Under the pieces are notes generated by a model that saw only the letters and a list, made by a program, of their open reading frames with translations, ran no database searches and was not told the origin of the DNA. A stretch of DNA of 64,000 nt from Verrucomicrobiaceae bacterium (GTDB lineage Bacteria; Verrucomicrobiota; Verrucomicrobiia; Verrucomicrobiales; Verrucomicrobiaceae). Location of the stretch: contig JAIXYN010000037.1 of the NCBI GenBank assembly GCA_027490195.1, positions 1 to 64,000 on the forward strand. Direction: 5' to 3'. Positions 14,737-23,199 of the stretch are shown here, piece by piece (the first letter of the stretch is position 1; each line of letters opens with the position of its first letter). A program made the translations under genes and the position numbers.

Positions 14737-15762
14737 ATGAAATCCGCCGCCGTCGTCAATTACGCGCCTGAAAAAGGCTCCGTCGAAATCCGTGAAATCG
14801 AAACTCCCATCATCAGCAGCGAGGACGTGCTCCTCGAAGTCGCCAATGTCGGTGTTTGTGGCTCCGATCTGCATCAGTGGACCGCCGACCACTCCTGGCC
14901 GGTAAACTACCCGGTCGTGCTTGGCCATGAGTTCGGCGGACGCATCGTCGAAGTGGGCAAGGATGTGGAAGGCTGGAAGGAAGGCGACCGCGTCGTTTCC
15001 GAAACCGCCGCTATCATCAGTCCGAACAATCCGATGACGAAGCGCGGTCTCTACAACCTCGATCCAACCCGCAAGGGCTTCGGCTATGGCGTAAACGGTG
15101 CAATGACGAAGTATGTGCGAGTGCCTAGCCGCATTCTACACCATGTGCCGGATCAGCTTCCCTTTGAGCAGGCATGCCTCACGGAGCCTTGCTGCGTGGC
15201 CTACAGTGCTGTGGTGAAGAATGCGCGCATTGAGCCAGGCGACCGCATCGTCGTGCTCGGCCCAGGCACCATCGGAATTCTCTGTGCTGCCATGGCGCGT
15301 CTGTGCGGGGCTCAAGTTGCCATCGTCGGCCTGCCGCAGGATGCGCATCGTTTGGAAATCGCGAAGCAGTACGGCTGCGAAGTCATCATTGGAGATGCCA
15401 AGCCCTGGGCCACTGCCCGTGATGGCCTGGGTTGCGATGGAGTGATTGATGCTGCAGGTGCGAGCATCACACTGAAAATCGCGCTCGACATCGTGCGTCC
15501 CGCCGGATGGATCAGTAAGGTGGGCTGGGGGCCGCAGCCTTTGGGCTTCAATCTTGATCCGCTGGTGCAGAAGAACATCACGCTGCAAGGCAGCTTCAGC
15601 CACAACTGGCCGATCTGGGAGCGCGTCATCGCCCTGCTCAGCAGCGGCCAGTTTGATGTGAAGCCGATCATCGGCGGCGTCTGGCCCGTGACCGAATGGC
15701 ACGAAGCCTTTGAGAAGATGCACAAGGGCGAAGTCGTGAAGAGCGTGCTGAGGCCGGTGTGA
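14737..15762 (+). CDS. Zinc-dependent alcohol/polyol dehydrogenase (MDR family)
   Basis: 341 residues with catalytic-zinc ligands GVCGSDLHQW (Cys near residue 40) and GHEFGG (His-Glu), and a Rossmann motif, VVLGPGTIGILCA. It is nearest to sorbitol/threonine dehydrogenase-type members of the medium-chain family, oxidising polyols or amino-alcohols with NAD(P). The lobe that normally carries four cysteines for the structural zinc reads AIISPNNPMTKRGLYNLDPTRK, without any Cys, so the structural zinc is missing. A UDP-sugar-free genomic context leaves the substrate open. Confidence 0.85.
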   Translation: MKSAAVVNYAPEKGSVEIREIETPIISSEDVLLEVANVGVCGSDLHQWTADHSWPVNYPVVLGHEFGGRIVEVGKDVEGWKEGDRVVSETAAIISPNNPMTKRGLYNLDPTRKGFGYGVNGAMTKYVRVPSRILHHVPDQLPFEQACLTEPCCVAYSAVVKNARIEPGDRIVVLGPGTIGILCAAMARLCGAQVAIVGLPQDAHRLEIAKQYGCEVIIGDAKPWATARDGLGCDGVIDAAGASITLKIALDIVRPAGWISKVGWGPQPLGFNLDPLVQKNITLQGSFSHNWPIWERVIALLSSGQFDVKPIIGGVWPVTEWHEAFEKMHKGEVVKSVLRPV

Positions 15763-15826
15763 TTTCGACTGCTTTTTCAGCCCATCAGAGTGCAGTGAAA
15801 GTCACCCCAATGATTGGACAGCAGTC

Positions 15827-16540
15827 ATGACCCTTCATGCAGGCACAGACGCAGGGAGCGTGGTCATCTTCGACACCGCGTCTTTACCTGACGACTATGA
15901 CTCTGTCGGCAAAGATGATCCGATCTCAGTCATTGAGTACCTGCACAAGGAGGGAAAGCTCTTCTGGGTCGACGCTCATGCTGATGGAAGTTATCGGCTT
16001 GGAGTATTCGAAGGAGCGGACCTTCCTGATAAACTGACCTCTTTTGTCACTTCCAACGAAGAGATCACCAAATTCCACGCGCTTTCCGGGACTCTCTACT
16101 TCACTGGAATAGAATACGTCTTCCGACACGATTCATCCCAGCTTCTCAAATATCCGCATATGGGAGAAAGTATTCACATAAGACCAGGAGTCCATGCGGC
16201 AACTTTTTACTCTCTCGATTACCCAGACGGCTTTGAGGACACCTTGATCGCTCAACATCTTTCACCAGAGCAATTGGCGGCACGAAAATGGATCACAACT
16301 GTCATGCCGGCGGGCTGCATTGCCGTTATCGCCCTTATTCTCGCCTTTTTTCTGCTGCCACTGGCTACCTGGGGCCAGTACATCCTGCCTGTATGCGTTG
16401 CCGCGATCAGCTTTGCGTTCTGGGTACTGCGACCGCAGAGAGTGAAATTGGCCGATCTGGCGGCCAAAAAAATCACAGATGATTATCCTGATTACGCGCT
16501 GGTGATTCATTCTATGCCATCTCCCGCTTCTCCCTTGTAG
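15827..16540 (+). CDS. Unknown protein with two C-terminal transmembrane helices
   Basis: 237 residues. The N-terminal two-thirds is a soluble, beta-rich domain (GTDAGSVVIFDTASLPDDYD, GSYRLGVFEGADLPDKL) and the C-terminal part has two hydrophobic helices (AGCIAVIALILAFFLLPL and YILPVCVAAISFAFWVL) with a short charged tail. This layout suggests a small membrane protein with an extracytoplasmic or cytoplasmic sensor-like domain. I do not recognise a family. The promoter region is unremarkable, and the gene is not clearly operonic with neighbours. Confidence 0.65.
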   Translation: MTLHAGTDAGSVVIFDTASLPDDYDSVGKDDPISVIEYLHKEGKLFWVDAHADGSYRLGVFEGADLPDKLTSFVTSNEEITKFHALSGTLYFTGIEYVFRHDSSQLLKYPHMGESIHIRPGVHAATFYSLDYPDGFEDTLIAQHLSPEQLAARKWITTVMPAGCIAVIALILAFFLLPLATWGQYILPVCVAAISFAFWVLRPQRVKLADLAAKKITDDYPDYALVIHSMPSPASPL

Positions 16541-16570
16541 CGGGTCTTGTCCCACCAATACCACTATCGT

Positions 16571-17533
16571 ATGAATCACCTCCACTTGTCGGCCATCGCA
16601 GTGCTGTGCCTCGGACTGGCAAACACGACTTTCGCGCAGACAACCGCTCCGAAGCCTTCGGTGTGGATCAGCCCGCCGGGCCAGGACAAGTGCCTGGCCT
16701 TCCGCCAGTTGTTTGAGCAGCCGGATGCCTGGAAGGAAACCCGGGCACGGACGGACGTGTTGTTCATCACGGACCTGAACCTGCAGCGGCATTTTACCGA
16801 TGACGAACTGCGGAAGTGGTTCGGCATGATGAAGGAGTGGAAGCTGAAGCTGGCGATGGAGGTCGGTGCGGTGAAGCCATGGGGACAGACCGGGGAAAAA
16901 TGCTTCAATGCGGAGCGCAAGAACTGGGAGCGACTGCAAAGCCTGGGCGCGAACCTGTATGCCATCGCGATGGACGAGCCGCTGGTCTGCGCCCGCGAGC
17001 AGATCCATCAAAGCGATGAGTATGCGATGAAGGAAACCGCCAACTACATCGCGCTGGTGCGGCAGCATTTCCCGGACGTGCTGATTGGTGACATCGAGGC
17101 CTACCCCTCCTTTTCCGTCGAAGAACACCGCAAATGGATCGAGGGCCTGCAGCAGCAGCTTGCGGAGAAGAAGGTGCGCGGGCTCGACTTCTACCGGCTG
17201 GATGTGGACTGGCTGCGCTTCAATGTGCAGCAGAAGGGTTCATGGAAAGAGGTGCGGGAACTGGAGCACTTTTGCCGCCAGAAGAAGCTGCCTTTCTCGC
17301 TGATTTACTGGGCCTCCGGGTATCCCTCCATGCAGAAACGTGGGTTCGCTGACGACAGCACCTGGTACACCTCCATCATGCAGCAGGGCTACGATTACGC
17401 CGCTGTGGATGGCAGGCCGGATCAGATCGTGATCGAAAGCTGGGTAAGCGCTCCCTCCCAATGCCTGCCAGAAACGGGGCAATGGACCTTCACCCGCTCG
17501 GTGCTGGACTTCGTGAAGAAGTTCGTCAAATAG
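16571..17533 (+). CDS. Secreted TIM-barrel-like protein of unknown function
   Basis: The start at 16571 (MNHLHLSAIAVLCLGLANTTFAQ) gives a clear Sec leader; the in-frame codon at 16547 lies 24 bases earlier and adds nothing. The 320-residue protein has alternating strand and helix blocks typical of a (beta/alpha) barrel: TDVLFITDLNLQ, LKLAMEVGAVK, LYAIAMDEPL with an Asp-Glu pair, VLIGDIEAYPSF with two acidic residues, GLDFYRLDVDW and FSLIYWASGYPS. That recalls glycoside hydrolases whose catalytic acids end strands, but no family is assigned. It is probably co-transcribed with the gene at 17586. Confidence 0.7.
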   Translation: MNHLHLSAIAVLCLGLANTTFAQTTAPKPSVWISPPGQDKCLAFRQLFEQPDAWKETRARTDVLFITDLNLQRHFTDDELRKWFGMMKEWKLKLAMEVGAVKPWGQTGEKCFNAERKNWERLQSLGANLYAIAMDEPLVCAREQIHQSDEYAMKETANYIALVRQHFPDVLIGDIEAYPSFSVEEHRKWIEGLQQQLAEKKVRGLDFYRLDVDWLRFNVQQKGSWKEVRELEHFCRQKKLPFSLIYWASGYPSMQKRGFADDSTWYTSIMQQGYDYAAVDGRPDQIVIESWVSAPSQCLPETGQWTFTRSVLDFVKKFVK

Positions 17534-17585
17534 CCTGTGTGATGGACGGCGCTCTGCCGTTCTTCTTTCTTCACCCACCACCACC

Positions 17586-18263
17586 ATGAAATCCATTCTC
17601 TGCCTCGCCCTCCTGGCGACATCCTCATTTGCCCTCGATTATCCACGCGTCATTTTCTCGGATGACTTCGCCGCCGATGGTTTTGGCAAAGCCTGGGGCC
17701 ATTACAAGAGCTCCAGCGTGGTGAAAGACGGCGTGCTGGTGGGCATCACAGCGCCGGAGTCGGATCATGCGGCGGTGGATGTGATACGAATCGCCCCTGA
17801 GACGGATCTGGAAGTGTCGGTGAAGTTCCAGTTCGTCAGCGATCAGGCCAAAGGCTTCAATGTCTGGCTCGATGACAAGGAGTACAAAGGCTCTCACGCA
17901 GGTCACATTTGCAGCATCTCGGTGAATCCGAAGGCAGTCGTCGTAGCCGATGCCAAGGCTGGCACCTTCAGCAACGATATTTATGCGCGCAAGAAGACGG
18001 TCCCGCCCACACTTACCACCGAAGACAAGGCCAACATGCTCAAGTGGACGAAGTCGGCGCCAACCACTGTCTCGCTCAAAGAGTGGCATACGCTCACCGT
18101 GCGCACCCACAACGATGTGGTCGAAACCAGCATCGACGGCAAGGTCGTCAGTACCTTCCAGTCTCCCGGTGTCGCGCATGATCACAAGACGGTCGTGAGC
18201 CTCACCACCAACCGCATTGATGTGAAGTATGATGACTTCAGCATCAAGGGCGTGGCGAAATAA
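17586..18263 (+). CDS. Secreted LamG/DUF1080-like protein
   Basis: 225 residues with a Sec leader (MKSILCLALLATSSFAL). It shows the concanavalin-like opening VIFSDDFAADGFGKAWGHYKS, followed by DGVLVGITAPESDHAA and the closing KEWHTLTVRTHNDVVETSIDGKVVSTFQSPGVAHDHK, which matches the 3-keto-disaccharide hydrolase/DUF1080 and LamG jelly-roll layout. The family is abundant in Verrucomicrobia and Planctomycetes and is thought to act on sugars outside the cytoplasm; a specific activity cannot be given. It lies 52 bases after the previous secreted gene on the same strand, so a joint transcript is plausible. Confidence 0.75.
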   Translation: MKSILCLALLATSSFALDYPRVIFSDDFAADGFGKAWGHYKSSSVVKDGVLVGITAPESDHAAVDVIRIAPETDLEVSVKFQFVSDQAKGFNVWLDDKEYKGSHAGHICSISVNPKAVVVADAKAGTFSNDIYARKKTVPPTLTTEDKANMLKWTKSAPTTVSLKEWHTLTVRTHNDVVETSIDGKVVSTFQSPGVAHDHKTVVSLTTNRIDVKYDDFSIKGVAK

Positions 18264-18280
18264 TCAGTCGAGCTTCCTTT

Positions 18281-18895
18281 TCACCAGTTTTTGATCCATT
18301 TGGCGCCGAGACTGGCATTGGCCTCGGTGTCTTTGGATTTGGCCATGACGTTCTTTTCGTCTTCAGCATAGGACCACAGGTCGTAGGTGCTGTTGATGGT
18401 ATATTTCCTATCGCTGTTGGCTTTGATGTATTGAAAAGGGCGCCCAAAGGCATCGACGAGAATGTAGCTGGTGCCCACCTTGAGCCACATGGCCTCCGGC
18501 ATATCGGCCATGATGACGTTCTTGATTTCGTCCGCGCTGACTTTTCCATCAGACTGAGGTTCGCTTTTTTCGCCTCGGGCGGCCACCTTGATGGCATCGT
18601 AGCCATCTCCACGCAGTGCTTGATACAGGCACCGTGCGGCACCAATACGATAGACTTTCCCCTGCATGATCTCAGCCGTTTCATCCGCATTTACCGGCTC
18701 AGGATATTCACCATAGTGCTCGTAGTAGCGCTCCAAGGCAGCCGCGACTGCCTCCATGGTGCCTTGGGTTGCCTGACGCTTGGAAGAAGCCGGATTCCCG
18801 CTCTTCAGCACCAAAGCCGCAAGCAGCGCAATGATGCAGATAACAACGAGCAGCTCTATCAGTGTGAAACCATGGCCTTTACGGGTGATATTCAT
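18281..18895 (-). CDS. Type II secretion pseudopilin (GspG-like)
   Basis: 204 residues from the ATG at 18895 (MNITRKGHG); the frame extends to 18955 but that adds a pre-leader. GFTLIELLVVICIIALLAALV is the prepilin-peptidase cleavage site (Gly|Phe with Glu at +5) followed by the hydrophobic pilin helix. The C-terminal part has the GspG-type motifs SYILVDAFGRPFQYI and YDLWSYAEDEKN. It is isolated from other secretion genes in the window, convergent with the LamG-like gene and divergent from the FAD oxidoreductase gene. Such solitary pseudopilins are common in Verrucomicrobia. Confidence 0.85.
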   Translation of the reverse strand: MNITRKGHGFTLIELLVVICIIALLAALVLKSGNPASSKRQATQGTMEAVAAALERYYEHYGEYPEPVNADETAEIMQGKVYRIGAARCLYQALRGDGYDAIKVAARGEKSEPQSDGKVSADEIKNVIMADMPEAMWLKVGTSYILVDAFGRPFQYIKANSDRKYTINSTYDLWSYAEDEKNVMAKSKDTEANASLGAKWIKNW

Positions 18896-19005
18896 GGGGA
18901 AATGATAGCTGCAACCTTGGATTTGCCCAAACTTAAAATCATTGACGCATTTCACACAGACTTTGTCGTAGTAGCGGACGTCCGGGTTAGATTATATTAG
19001 CGATC

Positions 19006-20301
19006 ATGAAAACCATCCAAACTGACGTCCTTGTCTGTGGCGGCGGCTGCGCGGGCATCGCAGCGGCCCTTTCGTCCGCCCGCAATGGCGTCAAGACATT
19101 GCTCATTGAACGCGCGGGCTTTTCCGGTGGCATCATCACCACCGTCGGATTGCCTTATTTCGATGGGCTCATCGACAAGCCATCGGGGCGATTCGTCGTG
19201 AAAGGCATTCCTTTGGAATTGCTGCAAAAGCTCGGCGTGGCAAAAGAGGGAGCTAAGCACATCGACGACCTGAGGCCAGACCTCATCACGAAGTACTGGG
19301 GCAGTGTGTGGATTCCAAATATCGAAGAGTTTAAGCTGCTGAGCGATGAACTCATCCTGAAGCACAGCGACCATTTGACGGTGCTTTACCACAGCATGGC
19401 TTGTGACGTGGAGGAGAAGGAAGGCCGTATCACGGCGGTGATCATCGCGAACAAAGATGGCCTCACTCGCGTGGAGGCACGTCAGGTCATCGACTGCACG
19501 GGTGACGGCGACATCGCGCACTGGGCCGGCTGCCCGACGATTAAATCCACGCCGCTTATGCCGCTGACGATGCATTTCCGCATCGGCAATGTGGTGCCCG
19601 TGAAGGAGACGAAGGACGCGGCGAAGAAGGCGCTCATTGCGGCGCACAAGGAGGGTCGTCTGCCAAACTTTTACGGCCCCGGCTTGATCTTCGCTTTCGC
19701 CAAAGACGAATGCTACGTCCATGCCACTCGTGTGCCGGCCGATGCCACAGACGCCGCTGACTTCACGCGCGCGGAAATTCAGGGTCGCAAGGATGCGTGG
19801 ACCATCTTCAACGAATGGAAGACGAAGGTGCCCGGCTTTGAAAACAGCTACTACATCATGAGTGGCCCTTATATCGGAGTGCGTGACACGAGACGCATTG
19901 TGGGGCTGAACGTGCTCACACTTGAAGACCTTCAAAAGACCACACCCCACGATGATGCCATCGCTACAGGATGCTGGTTTCTGGACATCCACCCGCCAGA
20001 GGTCACACTCGACAAACCCTTCACTGGCTCCGGCTTCCAGCCGAAGCCTTACGACATCTCGTATCGCACACTCGTTCCGCAAAAAGTGAGCAACCTACTC
20101 GTCGCCGGTCGCTGCCACAGCGCCAGCAGCGAAGCCAGTGCCTCCAGCCGCGTCACCGCAACCGCCATGGCGCTCGGCGAGGCAGCCGGAACCGCCGCCG
20201 CGCTCGCGACGAAATCGAAAACCGAAGTTGGCATCTTGAATGGCGTGAATGTGCGTGAAGCGCTTACTCAAAAAAACGCAGGACCATTCACCGACGCATA
20301 A
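19006..20301 (+). CDS. FAD-dependent oxidoreductase (FAD_oxidored family)
   Basis: 431 residues starting with a dinucleotide-binding fold, TDVLVCGGGCAGIAAALSSARNG, and a further CTGDGDIAHWAGCPT motif typical of PF12831 FAD_oxidored. The C-terminus has SNLLVAGRCHSASSEASASSRVTATAMALGEAAGTAAAL, the FAD-binding closing motif of this family. It heads a four-gene cluster with 2, 1 and 5-base gaps: this gene, a tiny Tat peptide, an SDR and a TIM-barrel isomerase, which suggests a shared oxidative pathway for a sugar or cyclitol. It is cytoplasmic as no signal is visible. Confidence 0.85.
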   Translation: MKTIQTDVLVCGGGCAGIAAALSSARNGVKTLLIERAGFSGGIITTVGLPYFDGLIDKPSGRFVVKGIPLELLQKLGVAKEGAKHIDDLRPDLITKYWGSVWIPNIEEFKLLSDELILKHSDHLTVLYHSMACDVEEKEGRITAVIIANKDGLTRVEARQVIDCTGDGDIAHWAGCPTIKSTPLMPLTMHFRIGNVVPVKETKDAAKKALIAAHKEGRLPNFYGPGLIFAFAKDECYVHATRVPADATDAADFTRAEIQGRKDAWTIFNEWKTKVPGFENSYYIMSGPYIGVRDTRRIVGLNVLTLEDLQKTTPHDDAIATGCWFLDIHPPEVTLDKPFTGSGFQPKPYDISYRTLVPQKVSNLLVAGRCHSASSEASASSRVTATAMALGEAAGTAAALATKSKTEVGILNGVNVREALTQKNAGPFTDA

Positions 20302-20303
20302 CG

Positions 20304-20492
20304 ATGAAATCTGAAACTCAATCCACACCCCTTTCCCGCCGTGATGCACTGCGCCAAACGGTGCTCGCAGGGCTAGGCATGTCTGCCCTGACTGCCACTG
20401 CAACAGAAGAAGTGAAACAAGTCAAAGAAGTCGAGTACGTGCCTGAGAATGACTATCCGTTCTTCGGCTATGAACCCACCAGCCAAAATTAG
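20304..20492 (+). CDS. Small Tat-signal protein within the oxidoreductase operon
   Basis: 62 residues: MKSETQSTPLSRRDALRQTVLAGLGMSAL is a twin-arginine signal, and the remaining tail (VKEVEYVPENDYPFFGYEP) is too short for an enzyme. It lies 2 bases after the FAD oxidoreductase stop and ends 1 base before the SDR start, so it is a coupled part of the operon and unlikely to be chance. It may be a processed secreted peptide, or the leftover N-terminus of a larger Tat protein. No family recognised. Confidence 0.6.
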   Translation: MKSETQSTPLSRRDALRQTVLAGLGMSALTATATEEVKQVKEVEYVPENDYPFFGYEPTSQN

Positions 20493-20493
20493 T

Positions 20494-21291
20494 ATGCGCC
20501 TAGAAAATAAAGTCATCATCGTCACCGGCAGCGTCACCGGCATCGGCAAAGCCATCGCCAAGCGCTGCGTCGCAGAGGGAGCCCGCGTGCTCATTCATGG
20601 GCTTGAGCAGGATCTCGGCGATCAAACCGTTGCCGAGCTCGGCGCGGAGAATGCTGTACTCGTCATCAAGGACCTCGCTGACGAAGCCGCGCCGCAGTTG
20701 CTGGTGGATCAGGCTATCAAAGCCTTCGGCAAGATCGATGCCGTGGTCAACAACGCGGCGCAGGTGGGCACGGGCAACATCCAGACCACGGATGGTGCGT
20801 GGTTTCGCCGCATGCTGGAGATCAACTGTGTGGTCCCCTACCTCATCACCCGCGCCGCGCTTCCGCACCTGCGCGAAACGCACGGAAGCATCATCAACAT
20901 CGGCAGCGTCAATGCCTATAGCGGCGAGCCGAACCTGATGCCCTACAGCGTCAGCAAAGGCGCGCTCATGACCCTAACCCGCAATCTGGGCGATACGCTC
21001 ATGCGCGAAGACGGTGTGCGGGTGAACCAGATCAATCCCGGCTGGGTGCTCACGGAAAACGAGGCCAAACGCAAACGCGAACACGGCCTGCGCGAAGACT
21101 GGTATGCGGATCTACCGAAGGTCTATGCTCCGGCTGGTCGCATCCTATGGCCCGATGAAATCGCCGCCTGCGCCGCCTGGCTGCTGGCCGATGAATGCGG
21201 CCCCATCAGCGGTCAGGTGTTTGATTTGGAACAGCATCCTTTCATCGGCCGCAATCCACCCAAAGACGCCTCCACCATTCCCTCTAAATAA
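20494..21291 (+). CDS. Short-chain dehydrogenase/reductase
   Basis: 265 residues from the ATG at 20494 (MRLENKVIIVTGSVTGIGKAIAK); the longer frame to 20449 overlaps the small Tat gene. Classical SDR motifs are present: TGSVTGIG (cofactor), VNNAAQ (near residue 85), the INIGSVNAYSG serine, and YSVSKG for the catalytic Tyr and Lys. It should reduce or oxidise an alcohol with NAD(P)(H). The operon partners (FAD oxidoreductase, isomerase) suggest a carbohydrate-derived substrate, but that is an inference. Confidence 0.9.
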   Translation: MRLENKVIIVTGSVTGIGKAIAKRCVAEGARVLIHGLEQDLGDQTVAELGAENAVLVIKDLADEAAPQLLVDQAIKAFGKIDAVVNNAAQVGTGNIQTTDGAWFRRMLEINCVVPYLITRAALPHLRETHGSIINIGSVNAYSGEPNLMPYSVSKGALMTLTRNLGDTLMREDGVRVNQINPGWVLTENEAKRKREHGLREDWYADLPKVYAPAGRILWPDEIAACAAWLLADECGPISGQVFDLEQHPFIGRNPPKDASTIPSK

Positions 21292-21296
21292 GCATC

Positions 21297-22184
21297 ATGC
21301 CCAAACTCGCCGCCTTCCCCAAAGCCTTCATGCAGGCCCTCTGCAAAGAAGGAACCATGACCGTCTCCGAATGGATTCAACTCGCCTCCAAGCTCGATGT
21401 GCAGGGCCTCGAATGGTATGCGGGCTTTCTTGAGATGGCCGATGAAAGCAACTGGCCGCGCTTTCGCAAGGAAGTCGAGGATACCGGCAAGGTGATTCCG
21501 ATGATGTGCTGCTCCCCCGATTTCACGCACCCAGACACTGCTTTTCGAGACAAAGAAATCGCGAAGCAGAAACGCTGGATCGACATGACGCATACGCTCG
21601 GCGGCTCGTACTGCCGCGTGCTTAGCGGGCAACGTCGCCCTGAATTGACCCTTGATGAAGGTGTCAAACTGGCGGCTGATTCGATCTACGCCTGCCTGCC
21701 TTATGCGCAGGAGCGCGGCATCACGCTGATCATCGAAAACCACTACAAGGACGACTTCTGGGATTATCCCGAATTCGCGCAGAAAATGGATGTGTTCTGC
21801 AAACTCGTGGATGCAGTGAATCATCCGAACTTCGGTGTAAACTATGACCCTTCCAACACCTACCTCGCAGGTGAGGACCCGATTGAGTTGCTGAAGCGTG
21901 TTTCACACCGCGTCGTGACCATGCATGCGAGCGACCGCTATCTGGCGGAAGGCACCATCGAAGACCTGCGCAAAGAAGAAGGCGGCGCACAGGGTTATGC
22001 TAAGCGTCTGCGACACGGCGAGATTGGCAAAGGCCTCAATGACTACGATGCGATCTTCACCGAGCTGAAAAGCAAAGGCTTCAATGGTTGGATCAGCATC
22101 GAGGACGGTGTGGATGGCATGGAGCAGCTCGCGCGCAGTGTGGAGTTCCTGAAAAAGAAAATCGCCCTCTACTGGCCGCAGTAA
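21297..22184 (+). CDS. Sugar-phosphate isomerase/epimerase family protein
   Basis: 295 residues of the AP-endonuclease-2-like TIM barrel. Metal-site strands are visible: LDVQGLEWYAGF, GITLIIENHY, FGVNYDPSN with the D-x-S-N box, VVTMHASDR and WISIEDGVDG. There is no signal peptide, unlike the paralogues at 35406 and 53265, so it is cytoplasmic. Fifth position downstream of the SDR with a 5-base gap, it should catalyse a keto-sugar isomerisation or epimerisation in the operon's pathway. The exact substrate is unknown. Confidence 0.85.
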   Translation: MPKLAAFPKAFMQALCKEGTMTVSEWIQLASKLDVQGLEWYAGFLEMADESNWPRFRKEVEDTGKVIPMMCCSPDFTHPDTAFRDKEIAKQKRWIDMTHTLGGSYCRVLSGQRRPELTLDEGVKLAADSIYACLPYAQERGITLIIENHYKDDFWDYPEFAQKMDVFCKLVDAVNHPNFGVNYDPSNTYLAGEDPIELLKRVSHRVVTMHASDRYLAEGTIEDLRKEEGGAQGYAKRLRHGEIGKGLNDYDAIFTELKSKGFNGWISIEDGVDGMEQLARSVEFLKKKIALYWPQ

Positions 22185-22185
22185 G

Positions 22186-22398
22186 CGATTCCGCCCCTTT
22201 CAGCTCTCCGAGCAGGCCGTGAAGCAACTGTCCGCCATTCAAACGGGCTCTGTAACTGTGAATCCTAATGAGCCTTATAGCGTCGGATGGTCAGTCAAAA
22301 TCAAGAACGAAGGCCCCGGCACTGGCAGCTTCAGGCATCGCGAGGTGCGGGATGCGCCCGCCAAGCTGCCAGCCTCTGCCGAAAAAAATGTAACCTAA
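22186..22398 (+). pseudogene. Possible remnant of a coding sequence (C-terminal fragment)
   Basis: An open frame without start codon covers about 70 residues and looks protein-like (SVTVNPNEPYSVGWSVKIKN, then RHREVRDAPAKLPASAEKN). It starts just after the isomerase stop and ends in TAA before the next gene's leader. It may be a decayed gene end or a chance frame. Nothing else is seen in this gap. Confidence 0.25.
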
Positions 22399-22429
22399 CG
22401 GCTGAGCGTTTCATTCTTCCCCTATCACC

Positions 22430-23179
22430 ATGAAGCCCTGCCTCAGTTTGATCTGCCTGTTTCTTGTCACCGCTTTCGCGTGTGCCGATGAGTTCACCTC
22501 CAGTGGTGTCAAAATATACTACACTGTTCATGGCAGCGGCTCTCCCGTGGTGCTGATTCATGGTCTGCATTCCAGCGGGGCTATGAACTGGACCCTGCCG
22601 GGAACCACGGAGGCTCTGGCGCAGAAGCATCGTGTCATTGTGCTGGACTGCCGAGGTCATGGTAAATCCGACAAGCCGCAGTCAGAAGCAGCCTACGGCA
22701 CCGCCATGGTGGAGGATGTGATCGCTCTGCTCAACCACCTCGATATTCGAAAGGCACACATCACCGGTTATTCCATGGGGGGCATGATCGCACTGAAGAC
22801 GGCGGCGCAGCATCCCGAACGAGTTCAGGGTCTGCTTCTGTGTGGGATGGGCTGGCTGCAGGACGGCAGCACCTTGCAGGGTTTCTGGAAGCACATTCCC
22901 ATGCGTGAACGCCTCATCGGTGGCAGCAGCGGCACCGCCTGCATGAAAGGCATGGCACAACTCGCGCTTACAGAGTCGGAAGTGAAGGCACTCAAAATGC
23001 CCGCCTCCATCATTGTGGGCGACCACGATCCGGTGGACAAACTTTACGTCCTGCCGCTGACCCGCATTCGCCCTGACTGGCCAGTGACAAAGATCGCCGG
23101 AGCAGGGCATATCACCTGCATCATGAAGCCCAATTTCCGTGATGAGGTGGTGAAGGCGATTGCGAAATTTGAGAAGTAA
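22430..23179 (+). CDS. Secreted alpha/beta-fold hydrolase
   Basis: 249 residues with a Sec leader ending AFACAD. Motifs: VVLIHGLHSSG (oxyanion-hole region), GYSMGG with the nucleophile Ser115, GDHDPVDKLY for the catalytic acid and GAGHITCI for the His. This is the alpha/beta-hydrolase-1 family (esterases, haloalkane-dehalogenase-like, peptidases), so the substrate cannot be assigned. It is followed 20 bases later by a second hydrolase and then a beta-helix protein, possibly a small scavenging cluster for esterified polymers. Confidence 0.8.
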   Translation: MKPCLSLICLFLVTAFACADEFTSSGVKIYYTVHGSGSPVVLIHGLHSSGAMNWTLPGTTEALAQKHRVIVLDCRGHGKSDKPQSEAAYGTAMVEDVIALLNHLDIRKAHITGYSMGGMIALKTAAQHPERVQGLLLCGMGWLQDGSTLQGFWKHIPMRERLIGGSSGTACMKGMAQLALTESEVKALKMPASIIVGDHDPVDKLYVLPLTRIRPDWPVTKIAGAGHITCIMKPNFRDEVVKAIAKFEK

Positions 23180-23199
23180 GACACTAGACTGATCCAACC

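Noticed and set aside
18942-18998. ttgacg/tatatt promoter for the FAD oxidoreductase gene
   Set aside because: The two boxes are about 45 bases apart, far beyond the normal 16-18-base spacing.
18997-20082. 361-codon minus-strand open frame
   Set aside because: Antisense to the FAD oxidoreductase with its GxGxxG motif; composition is that of a shadow.
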